DNA of 64,000 nt from Nitrospira sp. (GCA_024998625.1 JACOEL010000010.1:1-64000); one strand, 5' to 3'. Numbered from the stretch's first letter, positions 17,072-25,611 are shown. The notes: generated from the letters alone by a model not told the origin. Translations and numbers: made by a program.

Positions 17072-18658
17072 CTACGGCCGTTTGATCCCCAGCGCCTTGA
17101 TGCGTGACGCGAGCGTCGTCGGTTTCATGCCTAGCAATGCCGCCGCGCCATCTGCGCCGAAGATCTTCCCCTTGGTCAATCCGAGCGCATGGACGATACT
17201 CTCCCGTTCCTGGCGTCTCAACTCATCCCTGGTCGCCGGCCTTGGCGATTCCGGCGTTGGGTGAGAGACGGCGATCGGCATCGACCGCTGAGATGGTTGG
17301 AGCTGGATGTGCAATGGCCCGCCCTGGGCGAGAATCACCGCGCGTTCCACCACGTTCTGAAGTTCGCGGACGTTGCCCGGCCAATCGTGGCCGACCAAGA
17401 GGCTTGAGACGGCCGGCGTCAAGCGCGGCGTCCGCCGATTCAGCCGTTGGGCGCTCCTGGCGATGAAATGCCGCGCCAGCGCGGGAATGTCTTCGCGCCG
17501 CTCCCGTAGCGGGGGAATGTGGATCGGGAACACGCTGAGGCGGTAGAACAGATCTTCCCGGAAGCGGCCGGCCTCCACCTCGCGCTTCAAGTCCCGATTT
17601 GTCGCGGCGACGATCCGCACGTCCACCTTGCGTGTCCTGGTTTCCCCGACGCGCTCGAATTCGCCTTCTTGCAGCACGCGCAGTAATTTGGCTTGCATCG
17701 GCAGCGGCACTTCTCCGATTTCGTCGAGGAACAGCGTGCCGCGGTCCGCCAGCTCGAAGCGGCCGGGCCGGTCGGACAGGGCGCCGGTGAAGGCGCCTTT
17801 CGCGTGGCCGAAGAATTCGCTTTCGAACAGCGCGTCCGGTACGGCGCTGCAATTCACTTTGATCATAGCCCGGCTTTTGCGCGGACTCCGGTCATGGATG
17901 GCGCGGGCCACCAACTCCTTGCCTGTGCCGCTCTCTCCGGTGATCAGGACCGCCGCGTCGGTCGGGGCCACGAGCTGCACCTGTCGCAGCACGTGCTGGA
18001 GCGCCTGACTCTCTCCGACGAATTCTCCCATGCCGAGCGCCGCCGTGACTTCCTCGCGGAGATACAGATTTTCTTCCTCCAGGCGGGCGCGGAGGAGGTC
18101 GATCTCCTCGCGAGCGCGGGCGTTCGCAATGCTCACTGCGGCGTAGTCGGCAAACACCCGCAGCCATTCGAACGCCTCCGCATCCAACCGACCGCGATCG
18201 AAGAGGGCCAAGACTCCAAGCATCTCTCCATGAAAGATCAACGGCTGGGCCGCAAATGTCTGAATGCCCTCGCGCGCAAACCAGGCAGAGTCGGCGATCC
18301 ATTCTTCATCGCCCCGGACGCCGGCGAGCCAGAGCGCTTCTCCGTTCAAGGCGACACGACCGATCTTACGCTCACCGATCGGGCAGCGGTGAAAGCTGCC
18401 GTCGATGCGGCTGTAATCGACGTGTGTGTCCTGCGGCACGCCGGCGCTGGCGACGAGGTGCAGAGCCTTCGCGCTGTCCGCAGGGTCTTCTTCTCCCCGG
18501 CACACAGGGCAGGATTGGTTGGGGATCGTCAGCCAGATACGGGTCAGGACGGTGTTCGGGCATTGCGCGATGCCCTCGGTGATCGTTCGCAGGACCTCTT
18601 GCAGCGTGCCTTGCCGAGCCGTGACCACCATGACCTGCGGGAGCTGATGTGGATTCAT
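17072..18658 (-). CDS. Sigma-54-dependent activator with GAF sensor and Fis DNA-binding domain
   Basis: This 528-residue NtrC-class activator has an N-terminal GAF-like domain (about 1-185; a C-V-C-R and HRC cysteine pattern could bind a ligand or metal). Then comes a linker coiled coil (REEIDLLRARLEEENLYLR), a AAA+ core with Walker A GESGTGKE, the sigma-54 contact loop GAFTGA and Walker B FLDEIGE, and a C-terminal Fis-type helix-turn-helix. ATG 18658 is preferred; GTG 18712 is possible. It is divergent from a -24/-12 promoter at 18791 that heads a six-gene operon and probably activates it. Confidence 0.9.
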   Translation of the reverse strand: MNPHQLPQVMVVTARQGTLQEVLRTITEGIAQCPNTVLTRIWLTIPNQSCPVCRGEEDPADSAKALHLVASAGVPQDTHVDYSRIDGSFHRCPIGERKIGRVALNGEALWLAGVRGDEEWIADSAWFAREGIQTFAAQPLIFHGEMLGVLALFDRGRLDAEAFEWLRVFADYAAVSIANARAREEIDLLRARLEEENLYLREEVTAALGMGEFVGESQALQHVLRQVQLVAPTDAAVLITGESGTGKELVARAIHDRSPRKSRAMIKVNCSAVPDALFESEFFGHAKGAFTGALSDRPGRFELADRGTLFLDEIGEVPLPMQAKLLRVLQEGEFERVGETRTRKVDVRIVAATNRDLKREVEAGRFREDLFYRLSVFPIHIPPLRERREDIPALARHFIARSAQRLNRRTPRLTPAVSSLLVGHDWPGNVRELQNVVERAVILAQGGPLHIQLQPSQRSMPIAVSHPTPESPRPATRDELRRQERESIVHALGLTKGKIFGADGAAALLGMKPTTLASRIKALGIKRP

Positions 18659-18670
18659 GCGGGGCATGCT

Positions 18671-18722
18671 ACGAAATATCGTCCGCAATTTCAACGGGAA
18701 GTCGTAAGTCACGAATATTCGT
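18671..18722. promoter_or_regulatory. Paired palindromes, candidate upstream activating sites
   Basis: ACGAATATTCGT (18711-18722) is a perfect 12-bp palindrome. ACGAAATATCGT (18671-18682) is a near-copy 40 bp away. They lie about 70-120 bp upstream of the -24 element at 18791, the usual range for sigma-54 activator binding, and also just upstream of the activator gene. Confidence 0.5.
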
Positions 18723-18790
18723 AGTGTTTGGGATGAGATGAAGTCCTAAACAGTATTGATTTTTCAACTACTTGGAGATTCTTGGCTACA

Positions 18791-18806
18791 TGGCACGGCA
18801 TCTGCT
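18791..18806 (+). promoter_or_regulatory. Sigma-54 promoter (-24/-12)
   Basis: TGGCACGGCATCTGCT matches TGGCACG-N4-TTGCW except for one base. GG (18792-18793) and GC (18804-18805) are correctly spaced. It is 60 bp upstream of ATG 18866. Confidence 0.7.
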
Positions 18807-18865
18807 CAGGCAGGTGCGCAATCGCGTATTCGGCGCGGGTCACCCTAACAACTCAAGGAGACAAC

Positions 18866-19436
18866 ATGAATCGCATTGCACAACTCGACCCCCCAGGCCG
18901 CAACGGGTCAGACGAAAACCCTCTTCGATGGCGTGCAGGGAAAACTCGGCGTCGTCCCAAACCTGATTCGCGTACTGGGCAACGCCCCCGCTGCGCTTAA
19001 GGGGTATCTCACGTTCAGTGCCGCGCTCGCGGATGGACAGTTCAACCCGAAGGTTCGCGAGCAGATTGCTCTCACGGTCGCCCAGACCAACCAATGCGCC
19101 TACTGCCTCAGCGCGCACTCGTTCATTGGCGGCAAATTGGGGCTGACCCAGCAGGATCTCGCCGAAGCTCGCCAGGCCCATGCGACCGATCCGCGCACGG
19201 AGGCCATCCTCAAGCTGGCACAGAGCATTGTGACGCAGCGGGGTGAGTTGGGGGCGGCAGGCCTCGAGGATGCGCGCCGTGCGGGGCTGACCGACGGAGA
19301 CATCGTCGAGACGGTGGCGCATGTCGCGCTGAACACCTTCAGTAACTACATCAATCACATCGCTGGGACGGTCATTGACTTTCCTGAGGTCACGCTTGCG
19401 CAAGAGTGCGGCACGTCTTCGTGCGGCTGCCGGTAG
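18866..19436 (+). pseudogene. CMD/AhpD-family protein with a single-base frameshift near its start
   Basis: AAGGAG and ATG 18866 open MNRIAQLDP, the usual start of this family, but the frame then becomes nonsense. The rest (TLFDGVQGKLGVVPNLIRVL, with the redox motif CAYCLSAHSF) is in the next frame. Removing one C from the six-C run 18889-18894 gives a 189-residue protein reading AQLDPQAATGQTK through the joint. The tail (ECGTSSCGCR) has three more cysteines. It is first in the sigma-54 operon. Sequencing error and real mutation are both possible. Confidence 0.85.
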
Positions 19437-19499
19437 GCGGGGAGGGGCTGCGTCGGTTCACAAGACTCTCGTCATCAATTCAGGAGAAAGGGTGCCATC

Positions 19500-20303
19500 A
19501 TGAAGATCATCATTCGATCAATCGTTGCCTCGCTGGCAATCGTGACCCTCAGCCACCCGATCATCTCATCGGCGGAGGCACAGGAGCAGAAACCGACGGT
19601 GTCGCATTATGCCGGACCGCGAGAGGATGCGCCGATTCCCCGGCCTGGGTTACGACCCAAGAAAGGCCGGGTAGCGGTGGTCGTGACGGATCCGCAGAAC
19701 GACTTTCTGAGCTCGAAGGGCGTGGCTTGGGGTGTGGTCGGACAGAGCGTGCAGGAAAACCATACGGTCGAACATATCGAAGACCTGTTCAAGGCCGCCA
19801 ATTCCGCTGGTGTGCCGGTCTTCGTCAGCCCGCACTATTACTATCCGCGCGACCACCAGTGGAAATTCGGCGGTGCGCTCGAAGCCCTGATGCACAAGAT
19901 CGGCATGTTCGACCGCAAGGGGGCGTTGACCCAGGAGGGGTTTGCCGGGTCGGGTGCCGATTGGCTCGACCGCTACAAACCCTATATCGAAGATGGCCGG
20001 ACAGTCGTGACCAGCCCGCACAAGGTGTTCGGTCCCGAGTCGAACGATCTCATCTTGCAACTTCGCAAGGCCGACATCACCCAGGTCATCCTCGCCGGGA
20101 TGTCCGCCAATCTCTGCACGGAATCGCACCTGCGCGAACTGCTCGAGCAGGGTTTCGAGGTGGTCGTGGTGACGGATGCGACGGCGGCCGCCAAGCTGCC
20201 GGGGTTCGATGGTTATGAGGCGGCGTTTGTGAACTTCCGTTTGATAGCGAGCGATGTGTGGAGCACGGCCCAGACGGTACAGACGCTTTCGACGATTCAG
20301 TAG
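19500..20303 (+). CDS. Exported isochorismatase-family cysteine hydrolase
   Basis: This 267-residue protein has a signal peptide (about 27 residues, cleavage after AEA) and an isochorismatase/nicotinamidase fold. The catalytic set is D64 (TDPQNDF), K175 (SPHKVFG) and C206 (SANLCTESH). A cis-peptide-type LAGMSAN precedes the cysteine. Most relatives are cytoplasmic, so the export signal is notable. It probably hydrolyses a small amide or ester in the periplasm. It is second in the sigma-54 operon. Confidence 0.85.
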   Translation: MKIIIRSIVASLAIVTLSHPIISSAEAQEQKPTVSHYAGPREDAPIPRPGLRPKKGRVAVVVTDPQNDFLSSKGVAWGVVGQSVQENHTVEHIEDLFKAANSAGVPVFVSPHYYYPRDHQWKFGGALEALMHKIGMFDRKGALTQEGFAGSGADWLDRYKPYIEDGRTVVTSPHKVFGPESNDLILQLRKADITQVILAGMSANLCTESHLRELLEQGFEVVVVTDATAAAKLPGFDGYEAAFVNFRLIASDVWSTAQTVQTLSTIQ

Positions 20304-20349
20304 CGAAAGTAGAGCGATGGAACGAACCGATCAGGACACAGGAGGAACT

Positions 20350-20724
20350 ATGAAAACAGCGATTGTCATTTTGTCTGATCCCAAGGCCGGCGCGGAAGAA
20401 GCCTTGGGACGAGTGTTCAATGCCCTCGCCCTGGCTGCTGAATCCAAGCAACAGGGCGACGAGGTCGCCGTGGTGTTCAACGGCCCGGGGACGCGATGGC
20501 CGGCGGAGCTGACCAAATTGACGCATCCCGCCCACGCGCTCTATCAATCCGTGCGCGATGTGGTTCAGGGCGCATCCTGCGCCTGTGCCGAGGTCTTCGG
20601 GGCAACGGACGGCGTGCGGTCCTGTGGCGTCAAGACCGTGAACGATAACGCCGTATCTGGCACTGCCGGCCTCTTGAGCCTCCGGCGATACCTGGCCGAC
20701 GGATGGCATGTGGTGGTGTTCTAA
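20350..20724 (+). CDS. Cytoplasmic DsrE-family protein
   Basis: This 124-residue protein has the DsrE-type strand TAIVILSDPKAGAEEALGRV and the cysteine motifs CACAEVFG (near 77-84) and SCGV (near 95-98). It is a paralogue of 11394-11750. GGAGG lies 5 bp before ATG 20350. DsrE-like proteins carry persulfide sulfur or bind small thiols; the cysteine pattern allows this but does not prove it. It is third in the sigma-54 operon. Confidence 0.85.
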   Translation: MKTAIVILSDPKAGAEEALGRVFNALALAAESKQQGDEVAVVFNGPGTRWPAELTKLTHPAHALYQSVRDVVQGASCACAEVFGATDGVRSCGVKTVNDNAVSGTAGLLSLRRYLADGWHVVVF

Positions 20725-20792
20725 GAGAGATGGTGTGGACACCGGCGTGCAACGCTGTTGGGTTGCGCGCCGGTTGAACGGAGGACGACACG

Positions 20793-21419
20793 ATGGCGAC
20801 GAAATACTTAGATCTGGCGCTGACGGAGTCCGTGCGCCGAGCGCAGAAGCACTATTACGGCCATGCCGCGGAAATCGTCGATCCGCCTGACCGTGATCCG
20901 CTCGGTGAGGCGGAGGTCGAGTTCATCACGACTCGAGACAGCTTCTACCTGGGCACGGTCAGCGAAAGCGGATGGCCGTACGTTCAACATCGCGGCGGGT
21001 CTGCGGGCTTCCTGCGGGTGCTGAGCCCATCCAGGCTGGCGTTTGCGGATTTCAGGGGCAATCGCCAACTGCTGAGCACGGGCAACCTTCTGGTGAACGA
21101 TCGCGTGGCGCTGTTTCTGATGGACTACGCGAACCGGACGCGACTGAAGTTGTTCGGCCATGCCCGGGTCGAAGATGCACGAACCCAACCGGAACTCGTG
21201 GCGCAGTGGTCTGCTCCCGACATACACGCGAAGGTGGAACGGATCGTGTTTATCGATGTGGTGTCATTCGATTGGAACTGCCCGAAGTACATCACGCCAC
21301 GTTATGTCTTCGATGAGGTGGAGGAGGTTGTGGGACCGTTGAAATCCCGCATCGCCGAGTTGGAAGGGCAACTCCGGTCATTTCAGCATTCGACGGAGAT
21401 GGGACGCCTGTCGGTGTGA
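20793..21419 (+). CDS. Pyridoxamine 5'-phosphate oxidase-like flavin-binding protein
   Basis: This 208-residue protein has a split-barrel PNPOx-like fold: FYLGTVSESGWPYVQHRGG (near 49-67), LAFADFRGNRQLLSTGNL (near 83-100) and RVALFLMDYANRTRLKLFGHA. The last part is typical of flavin-nucleotide-binding members that reduce small electrophiles. A C-terminal coiled-coil helix (KSRIAELEGQLRSFQHS) follows. It is fourth in the sigma-54 operon. Confidence 0.85.
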   Translation: MATKYLDLALTESVRRAQKHYYGHAAEIVDPPDRDPLGEAEVEFITTRDSFYLGTVSESGWPYVQHRGGSAGFLRVLSPSRLAFADFRGNRQLLSTGNLLVNDRVALFLMDYANRTRLKLFGHARVEDARTQPELVAQWSAPDIHAKVERIVFIDVVSFDWNCPKYITPRYVFDEVEEVVGPLKSRIAELEGQLRSFQHSTEMGRLSV

Positions 21420-21451
21420 TCGTCATAGCCATTCGCGAAGGAGGAACGGAA

Positions 21452-21850
21452 ATGGGAACTCGGCATCAACTACGAAATCCCCTGATGTTTTTTAGCGAGC
21501 TCCTGCGTCAACCGAGAGGCGTGGCCGTGTGGGTGTTCGCCTTGATGGTGGTCAATCTGGCCGGCATGGTGTTTTGGAGCGAGCCGTTGGCTCTGGCCAT
21601 TGTGGCGGTCTTCCTGCTCTCAGCCATGTTGATGATGGGGCTGTACGCGGTATACGGGTTCGAGCGCATTCTCGGCTTGGGCCATGTCTTGTGGATTCCC
21701 TTGTTGGTCGTGCTGTTGATGCACCTGCCGCAGGCCGCCGGCGCATTCGCCGGCTATCTCATCGTGCTGGTTCTCTGTATCGGCATTTCGTTGCTGTTCG
21801 ATGTTCGCGACGTGTGGAACTACGTGTCAACCAAACGGGCGCGGCACTGA
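21452..21850 (+). CDS. Four-helix inner-membrane protein, paralogue of 10906-11283
   Basis: This 132-residue protein has four hydrophobic segments. The central SAMLMMGLYAVYGFERILGL is nearly the same as in the paralogue, and GH plus PLL follow in both. GAAGGAGG upstream of ATG 21452 decides the start over GTG 21416. It has no recognised function. Its repeated pairing with DsrE and CMD genes suggests a membrane partner for them. Confidence 0.75.
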   Translation: MGTRHQLRNPLMFFSELLRQPRGVAVWVFALMVVNLAGMVFWSEPLALAIVAVFLLSAMLMMGLYAVYGFERILGLGHVLWIPLLVVLLMHLPQAAGAFAGYLIVLVLCIGISLLFDVRDVWNYVSTKRARH

Positions 21851-21890
21851 GTCGATGGGTGCCGCGCCTACAGAAAGGAGTGTAACCGCC

Positions 21891-22781
21891 ATGACGACAT
21901 CTCAGCGTTCACTGTCGACGCCGCAGGCACCGATCTTGGGCCATCGTGTCTTCGGACAAGGCCGCGAAAAAGTTCTGCTGCTGCATCATTGGATGGGAGA
22001 CGCTTCCAGTTACGATCCGCTGATGCCGTACCTCGATCCACGCACCTACACGTATGTGTTCGCAGACCTACGCGGTTATGGCATGTCCCGGCACCTCACG
22101 GGAGCGTACTCCGTGGAAGAGGTATCGGCCGATGCCTTGCGGTTAGCCGACAGCCTCGGGTGGGAACGATTCCATGTCGTCGGCCACTCGATGACAGGCA
22201 TGGTCGCGCAGCGTCTAGCGGTCGATGACTGGGTCTCAGGTGCGAAGCGACTGAAAAGCGTGGTCGCCATCACGCCGGTGTCGGCCGACGGGTATCCCGC
22301 CGACGACGGGACGAAGCAATTCCTGTGGGACTTGATCCACCAGCAAGCCCTCTCGGAGCAGGGCTTCTCGATGTTGACGGGGCAGCGGCTCTCGGCTCTC
22401 TGGGCGCGCGAGCAAACGACCCGGCACTTCCAGACCTCTACGGCGGAGGCGCTCAAGGGGTACTACCGCATGTGGCTGGAAACCGATTTTTCTGAGGATG
22501 TCCGTCGGACCACGGTCGAGACGCCGATCCTCGTGATCGGTGGACGGCAGGATCTTCCCGGTTTCCAGGAAGACCATCTGAGACGGACTCTTGGGACCTG
22601 GTTCCAGAACGCGGCGTTCACCTTCATCACGGATAGCGGCCACTTTCCGATGGTTGAGACCCCGGTCTACTTGGCCAGCCCCATCGAGCGATTTCTCGAT
22701 TCTCACCAGACTTCCAACGAGAACGCACCGGCATCCGAGGAGAGTCGCGCGGAACTCCTCGCCTGTCACGATCCGTCATGA
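21891..22781 (+). CDS. Alpha/beta-hydrolase fold protein
   Basis: This 296-residue protein has the oxyanion region LLLHHWMGDASSYDP, the nucleophile elbow GHSMTG with S100, and a catalytic histidine in DSGHFPMVETP near residue 250. The elbow is GxSxT where most relatives have GxSxG. AAAGGAG lies 9 bp before ATG 21891. It is last in the sigma-54 operon. The substrate is unknown. The C-terminal tail is charged and lies outside the fold. Confidence 0.85.
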   Translation: MTTSQRSLSTPQAPILGHRVFGQGREKVLLLHHWMGDASSYDPLMPYLDPRTYTYVFADLRGYGMSRHLTGAYSVEEVSADALRLADSLGWERFHVVGHSMTGMVAQRLAVDDWVSGAKRLKSVVAITPVSADGYPADDGTKQFLWDLIHQQALSEQGFSMLTGQRLSALWAREQTTRHFQTSTAEALKGYYRMWLETDFSEDVRRTTVETPILVIGGRQDLPGFQEDHLRRTLGTWFQNAAFTFITDSGHFPMVETPVYLASPIERFLDSHQTSNENAPASEESRAELLACHDPS

Positions 22782-23128
22782 ACCGCTACGGTCGAGGGAT
22801 TTCGTGGACACTCCCCTTCCGTGTTCCAGGCAAGGCAGGACGGACCTGATTGCCTGTCGGGAATCACCCGCGGCTGGGCCGGCTCGCCGTTCCCAGCCGC
22901 TCGTGACGGCATCGGCCACGCGCCATTCATTCTTCCAACTGTAAGCTGCCTCACAGCGACGTAAGCGCGAGCCCGGTACCATGTGAGTGTCTCATGATGA
23001 GACCCCGGGCACTTCGCGCCCTCTGTGAAACAGGGGATTACCGACGATCATGTCGTGAGATCCTGAGTCGTTCGTCTGTGCTCGGAAGGCTGTGTCCCAA
23101 CTTACAACCGTTCCCTAAGGAGGTTCCA
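22782..23128. other. Intergenic region upstream of the bufferin cluster
   Basis: About 350 bp hold no convincing gene. The region contains the Crp-like site at 22940-22955 and a strong ribosome site (TAAGGAGGTT) in front of bufA. No clear sigma-70 or ECF promoter was recognised. Confidence 0.5.
22940..22955. promoter_or_regulatory. Crp/Fnr-like palindrome
   Basis: TGTAAG-CTGC-CTCACA lies 174 bp upstream of bufA, with no gene between them. Confidence 0.6.
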
Positions 23129-23464
23129 ATGAACGCCAATACGAAGAAACATGCCGTCATCCATTCCGCCTTGTTGGTTGCGTTGAGTTTTGCCGGCGCC
23201 CAGGCGGCGAGCGCCGCACCGAAGATGGCTGAATTGCCGGCGGGATGGGAGGCCTGCGGAGGCGTGGCCAAGGCGGGGATGAACGATTGCGCGGTGAAGA
23301 CCAGCCTCCATTCCTGCGTGGGTATGTCGAAGACCGACAATGAGGCCGATTCGTATGTGTTTCTGCCGAAAGGCTTGTGCGCCAAAGTCGCCAAAGGAAC
23401 GGTTCTGCCTATCACGAAGGACGACCTGGCGAAGATGAAAGAAATGATGATGAAGAAAATGTAG
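23129..23464 (+). CDS. bufA: Bufferin precursor, BufA1 type (DUF2282)
   Basis: This 111-residue protein has a signal peptide (about 29 residues, ASA-AP) and a core with four cysteines: C43 (WEACGG), C54 (MNDC), C63 (HSC) and C84 (KGLC). GVAKAGMNDC and VFLPKGLC match the bufferin pattern. Bufferins are ribosomal peptides whose cysteines are oxidised by a DUF692 enzyme. The mature product binds copper in the periplasm. The tail is rich in Lys and Met (KMKEMMMKKM). It is first in bufA-bufB-bufC-doxX. Confidence 0.85.
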   Translation: MNANTKKHAVIHSALLVALSFAGAQAASAAPKMAELPAGWEACGGVAKAGMNDCAVKTSLHSCVGMSKTDNEADSYVFLPKGLCAKVAKGTVLPITKDDLAKMKEMMMKKM

Positions 23465-23475
23465 GACGGCCAGCC

Positions 23476-24321
23476 ATGTCTGTTCAACATTCCACCCCGA
23501 TCCCGGCACTGGCCGGGATCGGATTGCGATCCCATCATTTTCGCGAAATCCTCGACGCGCCGCCTTCGGTCGCCTGGATGGAGACCCATCCGGAGAATTA
23601 CTTCGGCGAGGGCGGCGCCACGCTCCGTATCCTAGAGCGGATCAGGGGCCGGTACCCCTTGAGTTTTCACGGGGTCGGATTGTCGCTCGGCTCTACCGAT
23701 CCACTTGATCGCGTTCATCTCCGGAAACTGAAAACGCTGGTCGATCGTTTCGACCCGGCATTGGTGTCGGAACATCTTTCGTGGAGTTCCGTCGGCGGTC
23801 GTTTCCTCAATGAGCTGCTCCCGTTGCCCTCGACCGAGGAAAGCCTCAAACATGTCTGTTCACGGATCGACGAAATCCAGACGGTTTTGCAACGGCCCCT
23901 CCTTGTCGAAAATATCACCCGGTATCTGACGTGGCGCGAGTCCACGATCCCGGAAGGGGCGTTTATGGCCAAGGTCGCGCGAAGCACAGGGTGCGGAATT
24001 CTGCTCGATCTCAACAACGTCTATGTCAATGCCGTCAACTTTCACCTAGACCCGTTTGATTTTCTGGATGCGATTCCGGTTGAAGCAGTGCAGGAAATCC
24101 ACCTGGCAGGCTTCCATCGTTTCGGGAGCATGCTGATCGATACCCATGGCGAGGCGATCTGTCCGGAAGTCTGGGGCCTGTACCAATGGGCAGTTCACCA
24201 TATTGGGCCACGCCCGACGCTCATTGAATGGGATACTAATATGCCGCCGCTGTCGGTATTGGTGGAGCAGGCCGCGCAGGCTGATGCCATTCTTGGAGGC
24301 TGCCATGCCGAAGTTGTGTGA
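23476..24321 (+). CDS. bufB: DUF692 multinuclear iron enzyme, bufferin-modifying BufB
   Basis: This 281-residue TIM-barrel protein has the DUF692/MNIO metal-ligand motifs: METHPENYF (near 34-42), FHGVGLSLG, SEHLSW, VENITRY, LLDLNNVYVNA, EIHLAGFH and DTHG. Such enzymes use two or three iron ions and oxygen to convert cysteines of the precursor peptide to heterocycles. The gene follows bufA by 11 bp and overlaps bufC by 17 bp. Confidence 0.92.
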   Translation: MSVQHSTPIPALAGIGLRSHHFREILDAPPSVAWMETHPENYFGEGGATLRILERIRGRYPLSFHGVGLSLGSTDPLDRVHLRKLKTLVDRFDPALVSEHLSWSSVGGRFLNELLPLPSTEESLKHVCSRIDEIQTVLQRPLLVENITRYLTWRESTIPEGAFMAKVARSTGCGILLDLNNVYVNAVNFHLDPFDFLDAIPVEAVQEIHLAGFHRFGSMLIDTHGEAICPEVWGLYQWAVHHIGPRPTLIEWDTNMPPLSVLVEQAAQADAILGGCHAEVV

Positions 24322-25081
24322 CATCCAACAGGCCTTCGCCGAGGCCATTGTCGAAGGGACATGCCAGACGGCCACGGCAGCGATGGCAGCGGATGGATCG
24401 GCGCTGCGAAGCCTGGCGCTCTACCGCCGATTGATTCGCAACAACTTTGTGCAGGTGCTGCGGATTACCTATCCCGCGTTGCATCGGCTGGTCGACGACA
24501 ACTACTTCGGTGTATTGGCGCGCGGGTACATCAAGAAATATCCCTCGACCAGCGGCGATCTGTTTCTGTATGGACGCCATCTCCCGGCCTGGCTGCAACG
24601 CATCGAGGCGTCCCCGCTCCTTGTTGAACTGGCCAGGCTCGAATGGGCCTGTCACGAGGTCTATCAGGCGGCGGATTCGGTGCCGTTTCCGCCGGACCGG
24701 TTTCAGGCCATGGCCTCGGCGGATCCCTCGCGCGTTACCATCCAATTCCATCAGACGGTGCGGTTTCTGGCCTGTTCTCTCCCAGTCCATCGCGTCTGGC
24801 AGGCGCTCCAGCCGGATGCCACGCCGGACGTGGCCATCAGCCTGCCACTCCCGGAGGAACAGACCGGCCTCATCGTGGTCCGAAGCTGCGGCGCGGTGCA
24901 GGTCATACCGCTGGCCTGGCTGGAGTACCGCTTGCTGGAGGCCCTCTCACAGGGAGCCAGCGTGGCGTCGATTGAGCAACAGGTGCGAGAAGCTGAAGCC
25001 GGTGTCGATTTCACCCGGTTGATGACGACCCTGCTGCAGGCGCAGGTCATAGCCGGAATCTCCCTGAAGGAGGGCGTATGA
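24305..25081 (+). CDS. bufC: DUF2063 partner protein BufC
   Basis: This 258-residue protein has the DUF2063 N-terminal domain: LCDIQQAFAEAIVEG, then LALYRRLIRNNFVQVLRITYPALHRLV, with the FxxxARGYI region. In MNIO clusters this protein binds the precursor and presents it to the DUF692 enzyme. It overlaps bufB and is coupled to the DoxX gene by ATGA. Confidence 0.9.
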   Translation: MPKLCDIQQAFAEAIVEGTCQTATAAMAADGSALRSLALYRRLIRNNFVQVLRITYPALHRLVDDNYFGVLARGYIKKYPSTSGDLFLYGRHLPAWLQRIEASPLLVELARLEWACHEVYQAADSVPFPPDRFQAMASADPSRVTIQFHQTVRFLACSLPVHRVWQALQPDATPDVAISLPLPEEQTGLIVVRSCGAVQVIPLAWLEYRLLEALSQGASVASIEQQVREAEAGVDFTRLMTTLLQAQVIAGISLKEGV

Positions 25082-25611
25082 CGCAGCCAGCTGGTTTGCT
25101 GACACGTGCCGTTAATCGCGCCGTTCCTGTGTATCTCTGGCTGATCCACGGGCTGGAAGCGCTGACTCCCTTGTTCGATCTCTCCGTGCGGCTGTACCTC
25201 GCGAACATCTTTTGGAAAGGCGGGATGGTGAAACTGTCCAACTGGATGTCCACGGTGATGCTGTTCACCATGGTCTACGATGTGCCGGTTCTGCCGCCGG
25301 AGATCGCGGCCTATCTGTCGACGGCCGTTGAACTCGGCGGCTCATTTCTGCTGGCGATCGGTCTGGCCGGTCGTTGGGCGGCCCTCTCGCTCTTCGGCCT
25401 CAATATCGTTGCCGTGCTCTCCTACGGACAACTGTCCGAAGCCGCGACCCAAGAGGCATTTTATTGGGGTATCCTTTTCCTGTATTTTGTGTTGCACGGA
25501 CCGGGGTTGATCTCGATGGACGCCTTGTTGGATCGCGTCTATCGGCGAAGGCAGGCCATGAGTCGTGCCTGTGAGCCGGTCTACACACAGCCTGTCTCTC
25601 ACAGTGCCTGA
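25078..25611 (+). CDS. DoxX-family membrane protein of the bufferin operon
   Basis: This 177-residue protein has four hydrophobic helices and the DoxX signature RLYLANIFWKGGMVKLSNW (near 38-56). DoxX members often close bufABC operons. Their role is uncertain; electron transfer or help with export and oxidation has been discussed. ATGA overlap with bufC shows it belongs to the operon. Confidence 0.88.
   Translation: MTQPAGLLTRAVNRAVPVYLWLIHGLEALTPLFDLSVRLYLANIFWKGGMVKLSNWMSTVMLFTMVYDVPVLPPEIAAYLSTAVELGGSFLLAIGLAGRWAALSLFGLNIVAVLSYGQLSEAATQEAFYWGILFLYFVLHGPGLISMDALLDRVYRRRQAMSRACEPVYTQPVSHSA

Noticed and set aside
19406-20218. Plus-strand frame overlapping the isochorismatase gene
   Set aside because: Out-of-frame shadow; the real gene has signal peptide and catalytic D, K, C.
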